Of a DNA stretch of 64,000 nucleotides, positions 26,282 to 35,042 are shown piece by piece. The notes below the pieces were generated by a model. The model ran no database searches, was not told the origin of the DNA, and saw nothing but the letters and a program-made list of their open reading frames with translations. The stretch comes from PALSA-612 sp963711315 (GTDB lineage Bacteria; Actinomycetota; Thermoleophilia; Gaiellales; Gaiellaceae): positions 434,001 to 498,000 of the forward strand of contig CAVQDQ010000002.1 in NCBI GenBank assembly GCA_963711315.1, written 5' to 3'. The first letter of the stretch is position 1; every line of letters starts with the position of its first letter. The translations under genes were made by a program, and so were the position numbers.

Positions 26282-26287
26282 ACGCTA
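26282..26287 (-). promoter_or_regulatory. Leaderless -10 hexamer for the TIM-barrel gene
   Basis: TAGCGT on the minus strand ends 7 nt before the ATG at 26274. Confidence 0.35.
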
Positions 26288-26321
26288 CCGCACGCCACCG
26301 GAGTCCGTCCGACGCTGTTTC

Positions 26322-26327
26322 TACGGT
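26322..26327 (+). promoter_or_regulatory. Leaderless -10 hexamer for the 79-aa gene
   Basis: TACGGT ends 7 nt before the ATG at 26335. Confidence 0.3.
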
Positions 26328-26334
26328 GTTGCTC

Positions 26335-26574
26335 ATGGCTAAGAGACCTTCCCGAGTCGACCTGCTCGAGCTCGATATCGACCTCAGGCTCGCCGATCTG
26401 TGGCGCGAGCTGTCCGAGATCAACGAGTGGAACATGGAGATCACGGCCGCGTTCATGCGCGCTGCCTACGGAAAGGGTTACTGCGACGCTCTCACGGAGG
26501 ACGACGCCGGGTCACTCTGCCTCGACCACGGGTACCAGCTGCCCGCCAAGCGGGACGCTCAGCGCTCGAGCTAG
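26335..26574 (+). CDS. Small conserved-looking hypothetical protein (79 aa)
   Basis: Starts MAKRPSRVDLLELDIDLRLA. Acidic and helical, with aromatic-rich WRELSEINEWNMEITAAFMR and a C-terminal part YCDALTEDDAGSLCLDHGY. It has no signal peptide or membrane helix. The codon pattern and composition are coding-like, and a leaderless -10 sits 7 nt upstream. It is divergent from the TIM-barrel gene and upstream of ccmE. I recognise no family. Confidence 0.6.
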   Translation: MAKRPSRVDLLELDIDLRLADLWRELSEINEWNMEITAAFMRAAYGKGYCDALTEDDAGSLCLDHGYQLPAKRDAQRSS

Positions 26575-26591
26575 ACCGCCACTTGACGCGC

Positions 26592-26597
26592 TAGAAT
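26592..26597 (+). promoter_or_regulatory. Leaderless -10 hexamer for ccmE
   Basis: TAGAAT ends 7 nt before the GTG at 26605. Confidence 0.4.
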
Positions 26598-26604
26598 CGC
26601 CCTC

Positions 26605-27003
26605 GTGGCGCGAAAGCGCAGTCCCGCGCGGCTTGTGGTCGCCCTCTCCGTCGCCGCGACGCTGGCGGTCTTCCTGCTCTACACGTCGATCGCCGGTGGC
26701 ACGACCGCGTCGCTGCGGCCGAGCCAGCTCTCAGGGCACGCGAACGAGAAGGTGCAGCTTGCAGGCCTCGTGATCGGCCCTGTGGCGGGCGATCCGTATG
26801 CAGGCGGCATGCGCTTCCGCCTCCGCGACATCGACGGCAAGGCGACCGTGCGCGTCGTCTACACGGGCTCAAAGCCCGACCTCTTCCGGCCGGGCCGCCA
26901 TGTGTACCTCAAGGGGCAGCTCCAGCAGGGCACCTTCGTCGGCGAGCGCAACTCGCTGGTCACGAAGTGCCCGTCGAAGTACGTCCCCAAGAAGAACACG
27001 TAG
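26605..27003 (+). CDS. ccmE: Cytochrome c maturation haem chaperone CcmE, CxxxY variant
   Basis: 132 aa. A short cytoplasmic start, one N-terminal membrane anchor (LVVALSVAATLAVFLLYTSI) and an OB-fold domain (VQLAGLVIGPV, FRLRDIDGKATVRVVYTG, VYLKGQLQQGTF). The family normally carries haem on a His in HxxxY; here the corresponding motif is CPSKY, i.e. CxxxY. The Cys variant is known from some archaea and Desulfovibrio. Followed after 3 bp by ccmF. The GTG start is leaderless by promoter position. Confidence 0.87.
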   Translation: MARKRSPARLVVALSVAATLAVFLLYTSIAGGTTASLRPSQLSGHANEKVQLAGLVIGPVAGDPYAGGMRFRLRDIDGKATVRVVYTGSKPDLFRPGRHVYLKGQLQQGTFVGERNSLVTKCPSKYVPKKNT

Positions 27004-27006
27004 CCC

Positions 27007-28998
27007 ATGGCGGAGCTCGGGCGTGCGGCGCTCATCGTCTGCCTCGGCCTCTCCGTCTACGCGCTTCTCGCCGGCTCGCTGGCGGCGTGGGAGGGTAAGC
27101 GCCGCCTCGCTGCATCCGCGCAGAACGCACTGATTGCCGCCTTCGCTGCCGCGGCCGTTGCGGCAGCAGTGCTGATCACAGCTCTGATCCGCCACGACTT
27201 CTCGTTCGTCTATGTCGCCGACTTCACGAGCGAGCGGCTGCCGCTCGGCTACACGCTGTCGGCGCTCTGGGGCGGCCAGGCGGGCTCACTCCTGCTGTGG
27301 CTGCTCGTGCTCACTGGAATGAGCACCGCGGCAGTGCTCTTCAACCGCTACGCGGCGCGCGAGGTGATCGCGTGGGCCGTGCCGGTGCTCGGCCTCGTCG
27401 CGGCGTTCTTTGCGTTCCTGCTCGTCGCGGTCGCGAGCCCATTCGAGACACAGGCCGCGCCGGCCGACGGCGCCGGCCTCAACCCGAGCCTCCAGAACCC
27501 GTACATGGTCGTCCACCCGCCGATGCTCTACCTCGGCTACGTCGGCCTGACGATCCCGTTCGCGTTCGCCATGGGCGCGCTGCTCGCAGGGCGCACCGAC
27601 GAGCGCTGGATCGTCGCCACACGGCGTTGGACGCTCGGCGCCTGGGCGTTTCTCGGCATCGGCCAGCTACTTGGCGCCCACTGGGCGTACGTCGAAGTGG
27701 GCTGGGGCGGCTACTACGCCTGGGACCCGGTGGAGAACGCCGCGCTGATGCCGTGGCTCGCGGCAACGGCGTTCCTCCACTCGGTGATGGTGCAGGAGAA
27801 GAAGGGGATGCTGAAGGTGTGGAACGTGCTGCTCGTGATCCTCGCCTTCTGTCTCGCGGTGTTCGGGACGTTCCTCACGCGCTCCGGGATCATCAACTCG
27901 ATCCACTCGTTCACGCAAAGCTCGATCGGGCCCTGGTTTCTCGGCTTCATCGTCGCCATTACGCTGGGCTCGCTCGCGCTCGTCCTCTACCGGTTGCCCA
28001 TGTTGCGCGCCAAGACGAAGCTCGAGTCTGCGATTTCCCGGGAGGCGGCGTTCCTCTACAACAACCTGCTGCTCATCGCCCTCTGCCTCACGATCCTCTG
28101 GGGTGTGATCTTCCCGGTGGTGTCCGAGGCGGTGCGCGGCGAGTCGGTGACCGTCGGGCCGCCCTACTTCAACTTCTTCCTCCGCGTTTTCGGGATCCCG
28201 CTGCTGTTGCTGATGGGAATTGGCCCGCTCGTCGCCTGGCGGCGCGCGTCGATCTCCTCGCTGAAGCGCACTCTGGCCTGGCCGGCGCTGGCTGCGCTCG
28301 TCACCGGCGGAGTGTTGCTCCTGTTCGGAGCCGGCTCGTCGCTGCCCGGTCTCGTCACGTACACGTTCAGCGCGTTCGTGCTGGCGTCGATCGTGATCGA
28401 GTTCGCGAAGGGCACGCAGGCGCGGCGTGCGCTGACGGGCGGCAGCTGGCTGAGCGCGTTCTCGGGTCTCGTGGCGCGCAACCGGCGCCGCTACGGTGGC
28501 TACATCGTCCATGCGGCGATCGTGCTGCTCGCGATCGGCGTCGCAGGCTCATCGCTGTACCAGACGACGCGTGAAGCCAAGCTCTCGCCGGGCCAGTCGC
28601 TGCAGGCCGCCGGCTACACGCTCACGTATCGCGAGCTCACGAGCGAGGCGCGGTCGAACCACACGGCGGTGCGGGCCCACATCGACGTCTACCGTGACGG
28701 CGAGCTAGTGACCCGGCTCGAACCGGGGAAGAACCGCTACGCAGCCGAGCAGCAGGTCTCGAGCGAGATGGCCATCTACACGAACTGGCTGCGCGCGGAG
28801 GACGTCGACGTCATCGCCGATCAGGTCAACACTGACGGGAGCGTCTATTTCAAGGTACTCGTGAAACCGCTCGTGAACCTCATCTGGGTAGGCGGTTTCG
28901 TGTTCTTCTTCGGCGCGGTCATCGCTCTTTGGCCGGATGCGCGAGAGAGTCGCCGCTTCGCCGAGCGGTACGAGCGCGCCGTTGCGGTGAAGGCATGA
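27007..28998 (+). CDS. ccmF: Haem lyase CcmF/NrfE family
   Basis: 663 aa polytopic membrane protein. The haem-handling WWD-like region is present (GWGGYYAWDPVENAALMPW), with LNPSLQNPYMVVHPPMLYLG before it and GIINSIHSF after, both hallmarks of CcmF. It attaches haem, delivered by CcmE, to apocytochrome c on the outer face of the membrane. Its TGA overlaps the ATG of the next gene, so ccmE, ccmF and the ccmI-like gene form an operon. Confidence 0.95.
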   Translation: MAELGRAALIVCLGLSVYALLAGSLAAWEGKRRLAASAQNALIAAFAAAAVAAAVLITALIRHDFSFVYVADFTSERLPLGYTLSALWGGQAGSLLLWLLVLTGMSTAAVLFNRYAAREVIAWAVPVLGLVAAFFAFLLVAVASPFETQAAPADGAGLNPSLQNPYMVVHPPMLYLGYVGLTIPFAFAMGALLAGRTDERWIVATRRWTLGAWAFLGIGQLLGAHWAYVEVGWGGYYAWDPVENAALMPWLAATAFLHSVMVQEKKGMLKVWNVLLVILAFCLAVFGTFLTRSGIINSIHSFTQSSIGPWFLGFIVAITLGSLALVLYRLPMLRAKTKLESAISREAAFLYNNLLLIALCLTILWGVIFPVVSEAVRGESVTVGPPYFNFFLRVFGIPLLLLMGIGPLVAWRRASISSLKRTLAWPALAALVTGGVLLLFGAGSSLPGLVTYTFSAFVLASIVIEFAKGTQARRALTGGSWLSAFSGLVARNRRRYGGYIVHAAIVLLAIGVAGSSLYQTTREAKLSPGQSLQAAGYTLTYRELTSEARSNHTAVRAHIDVYRDGELVTRLEPGKNRYAAEQQVSSEMAIYTNWLRAEDVDVIADQVNTDGSVYFKVLVKPLVNLIWVGGFVFFFGAVIALWPDARESRRFAERYERAVAVKA

Positions 28999-29300
28999 GC
29001 GCGTCGACGTGGGCGCTACTGCTCGGCGGGCTGCTCGCCGCCGCCTGCGCCGTCTACGTGGCACGGCCGTTCCTCCGCGAGCCTGCCGTCGCCGCTGTCG
29101 ACGATCGGCTCGGCGCCCTCGACGAGCACGGACGGGAGCGGCTGGCACTCGTAGAGGAGCGAGACCGTGCCCTCGACTCGCTGAAGGAGCTCGAGCTCGA
29201 TCACCGCACGGGGAAGGTGTCCGACGAGGACTATCGCGCGCTCGTCGCGCCGTTGCGCGCCGAGGCGGCTCGGGCGATGAAGGCACTCGAGCAGGGGTAG
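28995..29300 (+). CDS. CcmI-like small membrane protein
   Basis: 101 aa starting MSASTWALLLGGLLAAACAV, one N-terminal membrane helix, then a coiled-coil-prone segment RDRALDSLKELELDHRTGKVSDEDY. That LKELE-D-TGK-S-EDY block matches the cytoplasmic segment of CcmI/CycH-type cytochrome c assembly proteins, without the TPR domain. The position right after ccmF, in a 4-base overlap, supports a role in cytochrome c maturation. Confidence 0.7.
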   Translation: MSASTWALLLGGLLAAACAVYVARPFLREPAVAAVDDRLGALDEHGRERLALVEERDRALDSLKELELDHRTGKVSDEDYRALVAPLRAEAARAMKALEQG

Positions 29301-29325
29301 CGCGCCGAAGGGCGAAACCCGCCGC

Positions 29326-30507
29326 ATGGTCCGCCGTGCGGCTCTGGTGCTGGTGCTCGCCGTGGTGGCGGCTGCACCCGCCGGCGCGGACACGATCGTC
29401 GAGCGCAAGCAGTCGGTAGACGCGAAGATCGCCGCACTCGGTGCGCGAGTGGCGGAGACGCAGCGCGAGGAATCCTCACTTCGCGCGGAGGTTGAGTCCG
29501 CATCGTCGGAGATCCGCGCCCTCGCTCAACGCGTCAGCGACATCTCGATCCAGCTCGAGCCCCTCGAGCGCGAGCTGGAGCTGCGCCGCGAACGGTTGCG
29601 TCAGCTGAACGAGCTCTTCCGCGTCCAGACAGAGCGTCTCAAGCTGCTACGGCGCCAGCATGCGATCGCGCTGCACCGCCTGGGAGATCGGATCGACCGG
29701 CTCTATCGCCAGGAGCAGATCGACACGCTCTCGCTGCTGCTCTCGTCCGCGAGCTTCACGGACGCGCTCGACGTCTACGACTACCTCCATCGCATCGCGG
29801 ACGAGGACCAGCGCATCGCCGATGAGGTCGGGGCGGCGAAGCGGCGCGTGCGGCAACAGCGCGAAGAGACGAGGACGACCCGCAAGCGCCATCGCCAGGA
29901 GACGCGGGTCGTTGCCGTGCGCGTCGGCCAGATCCGCGCGCTGCGCGACCGGCTGGCGGCTTCCCGCAGTGGGCTCGTCGCCACCCAGGCCCAACGGCAG
30001 CAGGATCTCGCCGACCTGTCGGCCGCCGAGCAGGAGCACCTGACGGAGATGGAGTCGCTTCAGCAGGTGAGCGCCGAGCTCACCGCCAAGATCCAGGCCG
30101 CGCAGGCGGCGGCGGGTACCGGCGGAGGCTCGCCGTCTGCCTCGGGCTACATCTGGCCGGTGTCGGGGCCTGTCACGAGTCCCTTCGGCTGGCGCTGGGG
30201 CCGAATGCACGACGGCATCGACATCGGTGCCGCCTCTGGCACGCCCATCCGCGCCGCAGCGGCGGGCACCGTGATCTACGCCGGGTGGCTCGGGGGCTAC
30301 GGCAACCTCACGGTCATCGACCACGGCGGCGGAGTCGCGACGGCCTACGGCCACCAGTCCAGCATCGCCGCAGGGAGCGGCGCGTACGTCGCACAAGGAC
30401 AGGTGATCGGCTACGTCGGGTCGACGGGCCACTCGACCGGTGCGCACCTCCACTTCGAGGTGCGCGTCAACGGCGTCCCGCAAGACCCGTTGGGCTACCT
30501 GTCCTAG
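29326..30507 (+). CDS. Murein hydrolase activator / M23 peptidase with coiled coil
   Basis: 393 aa. The signal peptide (MVRRAALVLVLAVVAAAPAGA) is followed by a long coiled coil (residues ~25-255) and a C-terminal LytM domain: SPFGWRWGRMHDGIDIG (zinc His, Asp), AYGHQS and HLHFEVRVNG (H-x-H). All zinc ligands appear present, so it may be an active endopeptidase rather than a degenerate EnvC. Starts 25 bp after the CcmI-like gene. The end overlaps the convergent hpt by 4 bp. Confidence 0.92.
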   Translation: MVRRAALVLVLAVVAAAPAGADTIVERKQSVDAKIAALGARVAETQREESSLRAEVESASSEIRALAQRVSDISIQLEPLERELELRRERLRQLNELFRVQTERLKLLRRQHAIALHRLGDRIDRLYRQEQIDTLSLLLSSASFTDALDVYDYLHRIADEDQRIADEVGAAKRRVRQQREETRTTRKRHRQETRVVAVRVGQIRALRDRLAASRSGLVATQAQRQQDLADLSAAEQEHLTEMESLQQVSAELTAKIQAAQAAAGTGGGSPSASGYIWPVSGPVTSPFGWRWGRMHDGIDIGAASGTPIRAAAAGTVIYAGWLGGYGNLTVIDHGGGVATAYGHQSSIAAGSGAYVAQGQVIGYVGSTGHSTGAHLHFEVRVNGVPQDPLGYLS

Positions 30508-30944
30508 AGCTGCGCGAGGTGCAGGTCCGGGAGGTTCCGGTACCGCTCGTCGAGGTCGAAGCCGTAGCCGACGAAGAACTCGTCGGGAGCTGTGAAGCCG
30601 ACGTATCGCACGGGCAAGTCGTCCACGAGCCGGCGGTAGGGGCGGTCGAGCAGCGTCACGACGGCGAGCGACCGCGGTGAACGGAGCGCGAACGACTTCG
30701 TGAGGTAGTTGAGCGTCAGCCCCGTGTCGACGACGTCCTCGACGAGCAGAACGTCGCGGTCGAGGATGTCGGCATCGAGGTCCTTGAGCAGCCGCACAGC
30801 GCTCTCGCCACCTGTCGAGTGACCGCCGTAGCCGGCGAGCTCCACGAAGTCCACGCGGTGCACGATGGGGAGCGCCCGCGAGAGGTCCGCCAGGAACATG
30901 AAGCTCGCTTTGAGCGCGGCCACGAGCACGGGCTCGCGTCCCAC
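30504..30944 (-). CDS. hpt: Hypoxanthine phosphoribosyltransferase (5' end unresolved)
   Basis: 146 codons from the first in-frame start, GTG 30944. The PRPP loop VLLVEDVVDTGLTL, the substrate segment APDEFFVGYGFDLDERYRN and LKASFMFLADLSRAL identify HPRT, which salvages hypoxanthine/guanine. Homologous sequence continues upstream in the same frame (GDIYLSAEEIHARVQEL, to about 31010), but I find no ATG, GTG or TTG there before the frame enters the next gene. A base error or a rare start is likely; the true protein should be about 170-180 aa. Confidence 0.85.
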   Translation of the reverse strand: MGREPVLVAALKASFMFLADLSRALPIVHRVDFVELAGYGGHSTGGESAVRLLKDLDADILDRDVLLVEDVVDTGLTLNYLTKSFALRSPRSLAVVTLLDRPYRRLVDDLPVRYVGFTAPDEFFVGYGFDLDERYRNLPDLHLAQL

Positions 30945-31057
30945 GTAGTCGGTGGCGATCTCCGCGGCCAGCTCCTGGACACGCGCATGAATCTCCTCGG
31001 CGGAGAGGTAGATGTCGCCGATCCGAGGATCGGCGTGCGGGTCGGGCTCTTCAGCCG

Positions 31058-31426
31058 CTAGGAGGCGAGGTCGAGTCTGTATCGCTGGGCGAGGCGTTCG
31101 ATGTCGCGCTTGTAGAAGAGCTTCACCCGGACGCCGGGATAGCGCTCGCGCACCTTCCGCAGCTTCCGGTTCTTGCGGGTGACGAGCGACTGCTTCATCA
31201 CCGTCACCTCGATGTAGAGATCCTGCTCCGGGAGGTAGAAGTCGGGCGTAAAGGCCTCGACCACGCGACCCTCCTCGTCCTCCTCGAGCACGAACGTCCG
31301 TGGCTCATAGGCCCAGGGGATGCGGTAGAAGTCGAAGATCTTCGCGCACTCGAGTTCCGCTTCATTGGCAAAGTGCGGCGGACCAGAGCCGGAATATGCC
31401 TGGAAATCGGGGATTTCCGAGAGCAC
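31058..31426 (-). CDS. PD-(D/E)xK-like nuclease-fold hypothetical protein
   Basis: 122 aa from GTG 31426 (VLSEIPDFQAYSG). The core FANEAELECAKIFDFYRIPW, then EAFTPDFYLPEQDLYIEVT, looks like the E...PD...ExT pattern of the restriction-endonuclease-like fold; the usual Lys after the last Glu is replaced by Thr. A basic helix-rich tail follows (TRKNRKLRKVRERYPG). TACCCT ends 8 nt before this GTG. It lies just upstream of hpt on the same strand. Activity is uncertain because of the altered motif. Confidence 0.65.
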   Translation of the reverse strand: MLSEIPDFQAYSGSGPPHFANEAELECAKIFDFYRIPWAYEPRTFVLEEDEEGRVVEAFTPDFYLPEQDLYIEVTVMKQSLVTRKNRKLRKVRERYPGVRVKLFYKRDIERLAQRYRLDLAS

Positions 31427-31510
31427 CGCGAGGAAGGGTAGCAACCGGTCCGGACACCCAAGCACAGGCGACGTGGTAGAAGGCTGGCAAGCGAACTTCG
31501 AGGGGGACCG

Positions 31511-33019
31511 ATGAGCAAGGCGTACGACGAGCTGAAAGTCAGGCTGGGCGAAGTGTCCGACCTTGCCGGCGCGGGGGCCGTGCTGGCTTGGGACCACCGC
31601 ACGATGATGCCCCGCAACGGCGCCGCCGCCCGCTCGGAACAGCTGGGAACGCTCTCGAAGCTCATCCACACGATGTTCGTGGACCCCGAGATCGGCCGCC
31701 TGCTTGGCGAAGCCGAGCCCTGGGCGGAGGAGCAAGGCTACGACTCGCTCGAAGCCAGCCTCGTCCGACTCGTCCGCCGCGACTACGAGAAGCTCGTGCG
31801 CGTTCCGCCCGAGCTCTCCGCGGAGATGGCGCGCACCGCCGCGATCGCTACGCCGATCTGGGAGGACGCGCGGAAGCAGTCCGACTGGGCGGCGTTCCAG
31901 CCCTACCTGGAGAAGGTCGTCGAACTGCGCCGCCAGTACGTCGACTGCTTCGACCCCGCCGACGAGGACTACGACCTGTTGCTCGACGACTACGAGCCGG
32001 GCATGAAGACGGCCGAAGTGCGGGCGGTCTTCGACGAGCTGAAGGCGGGTCTCGTGCCGCTGATCGCCAAGGTCGCGGAGCGGGCGGACGCGGTCGACGA
32101 CTCGTTCCTGACCGGTGACTTCCCGATCGAAGCGCAGAAGCACGTCGAGGGGAAGATCCTCGCCGACTTCGGCTTCACCGCCGACTCCTGGCGTCTCGAC
32201 GAGACCGTGCACCCGTTCGCGTCCCGCTCGGGCATGGACGACATCCGGCTGACGACGAAGCACCTGCCGGACAGCCTCAGCTCGATCTTCTCGTCGATGC
32301 ACGAGTTCGGCCACGGCATCTACGAGTACGGAGGCGACCGCGCCTTTGCGCGCACGCCGCTGGCCCGCGGCACGTCCCTCGGCTTCCACGAATCGCAGAG
32401 CCGCATGTGGGAGAACCTCGTGGGCCGCAGCCGCCCCTTCTGGCAGCACTACTACGCGCTGGTGCAGGAGGCATTCTCGTCGCAGCTGAACGGTGTCGAC
32501 GCGGAGGGCTTCTACCGCGCCGTGAACCGCGTCCAGCCGTCTCTGATCCGCATCGAGGCCGACGAGGCGACGTACAACCTCCACATCATCCTTCGCTTCG
32601 AGTTGGAGCAGGAGATGATCACGGGCCGGCTCGCCGCCGCTGACGTGCCGGAGGCGTGGGACGCGAAGATGCTCGAGTACCTCGGGGTCGAGGTGCCGGA
32701 CGTGGCCGACGGCGCGCTGCAGGACGCGCACTGGGCCGGCGGCTCGATCGGCTACTTCTCGACGTATGCGCTCGGCAACGTCGTGTCTGCGCAGCTCTGG
32801 GAGCGGATCTCCGTCGACATTCCCGACGTCTACGAGCAGATCGGGCGCGCCGAGTTCGGCCCACTACGCGAGTGGCTCCGCGAGCATGTCCACCAGCATG
32901 GGCGGAAGTACACGCCCCAGGAACTGCTGCTGCGGATCACGGGCTCGAAGATGGATCCGAAGCCGTTGCTGGCGTACCTCGAGGGCAAGCTAGGCGAGAT
33001 CTACGCACTCGATTCGTAG
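31511..33019 (+). CDS. Carboxypeptidase M32 (thermostable carboxypeptidase Taq type)
   Basis: 502 aa, normal length. Zinc motif HEFGHGIYEYG (H-E-x-x-H), downstream Glu in FHESQSRMWEN, and typical blocks VLAWDHRTMMP and DVRLTTK-like DDIRLTTKHLP. A cytosolic metallocarboxypeptidase with broad C-terminal specificity. A good ribosome site (GAGGGGGACCG) precedes the ATG. Divergent from the nuclease-like gene. Not obviously part of the next operon, which has its own promoter. Confidence 0.95.
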   Translation: MSKAYDELKVRLGEVSDLAGAGAVLAWDHRTMMPRNGAAARSEQLGTLSKLIHTMFVDPEIGRLLGEAEPWAEEQGYDSLEASLVRLVRRDYEKLVRVPPELSAEMARTAAIATPIWEDARKQSDWAAFQPYLEKVVELRRQYVDCFDPADEDYDLLLDDYEPGMKTAEVRAVFDELKAGLVPLIAKVAERADAVDDSFLTGDFPIEAQKHVEGKILADFGFTADSWRLDETVHPFASRSGMDDIRLTTKHLPDSLSSIFSSMHEFGHGIYEYGGDRAFARTPLARGTSLGFHESQSRMWENLVGRSRPFWQHYYALVQEAFSSQLNGVDAEGFYRAVNRVQPSLIRIEADEATYNLHIILRFELEQEMITGRLAAADVPEAWDAKMLEYLGVEVPDVADGALQDAHWAGGSIGYFSTYALGNVVSAQLWERISVDIPDVYEQIGRAEFGPLREWLREHVHQHGRKYTPQELLLRITGSKMDPKPLLAYLEGKLGEIYALDS

Positions 33020-33022
33020 ACT
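33017..33022 (+). promoter_or_regulatory. Leaderless -10 hexamer for the metallophosphoesterase operon
   Basis: TAGACT overlaps the M32 stop codon and ends 6 nt before the ATG at 33029. Confidence 0.4.
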
Positions 33023-33028
33023 TCGTCC

Positions 33029-33832
33029 ATGACGGGCGGCGCGGAACGTCCATTCCGGATCGCGCACATCTCCGACGTCCACTGCGGGGGTCCGTATTTC
33101 GTCGCCACGCTGCTCGAGCGCGCAATCGCGGAGATCAACGAATGGAAGCCGGATCTCGTCGTGTGCTGCGGCGACCTGACGACGTTTGGCTTCAAGCCTG
33201 AGTTCGCGGAGGCGCGTGCATTTCTCGACCGGATCGAGTGCGAGTCGTTCGTCGTCATCCCCGGCAACCACGACTCCCGCAACGTCGGCTACGTCCACTT
33301 CGAGGAGTTTTTCGGCGAGCGCAATTCCGTGTTGCAGGTTGGCGGCGTGACCGTCGTCGCGGTCGACAGCACCGAGCCCGATCTCGACCACGGCCGCATC
33401 GGCCGCGGCCGCTACGAGTGGATCGAGGAGCAGTTCGCGACCCCGGCCGAGCTGCGCGTGTTCGTCCTCCATCACCACCTGCTGCCGGTGCCCGGCACCG
33501 GCCGCGAGCGGAACATCGTCTACGACGCCGGTGATGCGATCGAGTGCCTGCAGCGCTCGCGTGTCGACCTCGTGCTCTCCGGTCACAAGCATGTGCCGTA
33601 CGCGTGGCGGCTGGAAGACATGTTCATCGTCAACACGGGCACCGTGTCCTCGCTGCGCCTCCGGGGCAACACGCGGCCCTGTTACAACGTGATCGAGGTC
33701 GACGGCGAGCACGTCGAAGTGCGACGGCGCTATCCGTACCACGGAGAGGAGCTGATGATCCGCTTCTCCACCGAGACGCTCGACTACGTGAAGTCGACCG
33801 AAGAGATCGAAGAAGGGGTGGGAGCGCCGTGA
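33029..33832 (+). CDS. Calcineurin-like metallophosphoesterase
   Basis: 267 aa. The five signature motifs are in order: AHISDVHCGG (D-x-H), CCGDLTTFG, IPGNHDSRN, FVLHHHLLP and LSGHKHVP. Two-metal phosphoesterase; cytosolic by the absence of a signal peptide. Its stop shares bases with the GTG of the cyclic-2,3-diphosphoglycerate synthetase gene (GTGA), so expression is coupled. It could hydrolyse a phosphorylated product of that pathway, but this is inference from position. Confidence 0.88.
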   Translation: MTGGAERPFRIAHISDVHCGGPYFVATLLERAIAEINEWKPDLVVCCGDLTTFGFKPEFAEARAFLDRIECESFVVIPGNHDSRNVGYVHFEEFFGERNSVLQVGGVTVVAVDSTEPDLDHGRIGRGRYEWIEEQFATPAELRVFVLHHHLLPVPGTGRERNIVYDAGDAIECLQRSRVDLVLSGHKHVPYAWRLEDMFIVNTGTVSSLRLRGNTRPCYNVIEVDGEHVEVRRRYPYHGEELMIRFSTETLDYVKSTEEIEEGVGAP

Positions 33833-35042
33833 GAGCTGTGGCGGTCATCGACGGCGAGCACTACGCGCGATGTCGTACGCGCCACGCTTGCCGAGCTGCC
33901 GTATGACTTCGTAGCGGCCGTGCTCGTCGGAGGCGTCGAGAAGCTGCGCGGGGGGGAGGAGTACGGGGTGCCGCTGGTGGACGACCTCCCTGCGGCTCTC
34001 GCGTACGAGCCGGAGCTCGTCGTCGACCTCTCCGACGAGCCGGTGCTGACGCCGGAGCGCCGCCTCGAGCTCGCCAGCCGCTCGCTCGCTCTCGGGCTGC
34101 GCTATCTCGGGCCCGACTTCGACTTCGAGCCGCCGCGTTACGAGCCGTTCGCCGTTGCCCTCGCTGGCCGTGATCGGCACCGGCAAGCGGATCGGCAAGA
34201 CGGCCTTGACGGGTCAGCTCGCACGCATGCTGGCCCGTGACCGCGACGTCGTCGTGGTCGCCATGGGGCGCGGCGGCCCAGAGGAGCCCGAGCTGATCGA
34301 GGTGACGCCGACGCTTGACAACCTGCTGGAGCTGTCCAGATCCGGCCGACACGCCGCGTCGGACCACCTGGAGACGGCTGCGCTGGCCGGCGTGCGGACG
34401 ATCGGCTGCCGGCGCTGCGGCGGCGGCCTCGCCGGGCAGGTGGCGACCTCCAACGTCGCCGAGGGCGCCCGTCTGGCAGAGGAGCTGGCTCCTGACATCG
34501 TCGTCTTCGACGGCAGCGGCGCCGCCGTTCCACCCGTGGCCACCGACCGCCGCGTCCTCGTGACATCAGGGGCACAGGACGTCCGCGCCGGTCTCAACGT
34601 GTATCGCGTACTCGTCTCCGACCTCGTGGTCACGGTAGGCGTCGATGAGGCTCGAGCGGCGGCGATCCGTGAGCTGAAGGACATCCCAGTCGTCCGTTGC
34701 GACCTCCGTCTCGAGCCCGTGGAACCGCTCGAAGGCCGCGTGGCGGTTTTCGCCGCCGGGCCGGCGTCGACCGATCATCTCCAGGCGGACGTAGTCTCGA
34801 CCTCCGCGAACCTTGCGGATCGGGCCAGCTTGCGCAACGATCTCGCCTCCATCGATGCCGAGACATACGTGATCGAGATCAAGGCAGCCGCAATCGATGT
34901 CGTCGCCGAGGCCGCGCAGGAGCGGGGAGCCCGCGTCGTGTTCGCGCGGAACGACGTCGTGGCCCTGCCCGGCGAGCTCGACCTCGACTCGGCTCTACTC
35001 GCTCTCGCCGATGCTGCAGTCGCCGAGAAGGTGCCGGCATGA
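33829..35042 (+). CDS. Cyclic 2,3-diphosphoglycerate synthetase (two frameshifts, near 33870 and 34155)
   Basis: About 404 aa once two one-base insertions are removed. N-terminal AVIDGEHY then DVVRATLAELPYDFVAAVLVGG; middle LVVDLSDEPVLTPERR; then a P-loop GTGKRIGKTALTG, a Cys-containing block IGCRRCGGGLAGQ, and DIVVFDGSGAAVPPV. I assign it to the cDPG synthetase family, which makes cyclic 2,3-diphosphoglycerate from 2,3-diphosphoglycerate with ATP, known from hyperthermophilic methanogens. The next gene encodes the enzyme for its substrate, which strengthens the call. The stop overlaps the kinase start (ATGA). Confidence 0.8.
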
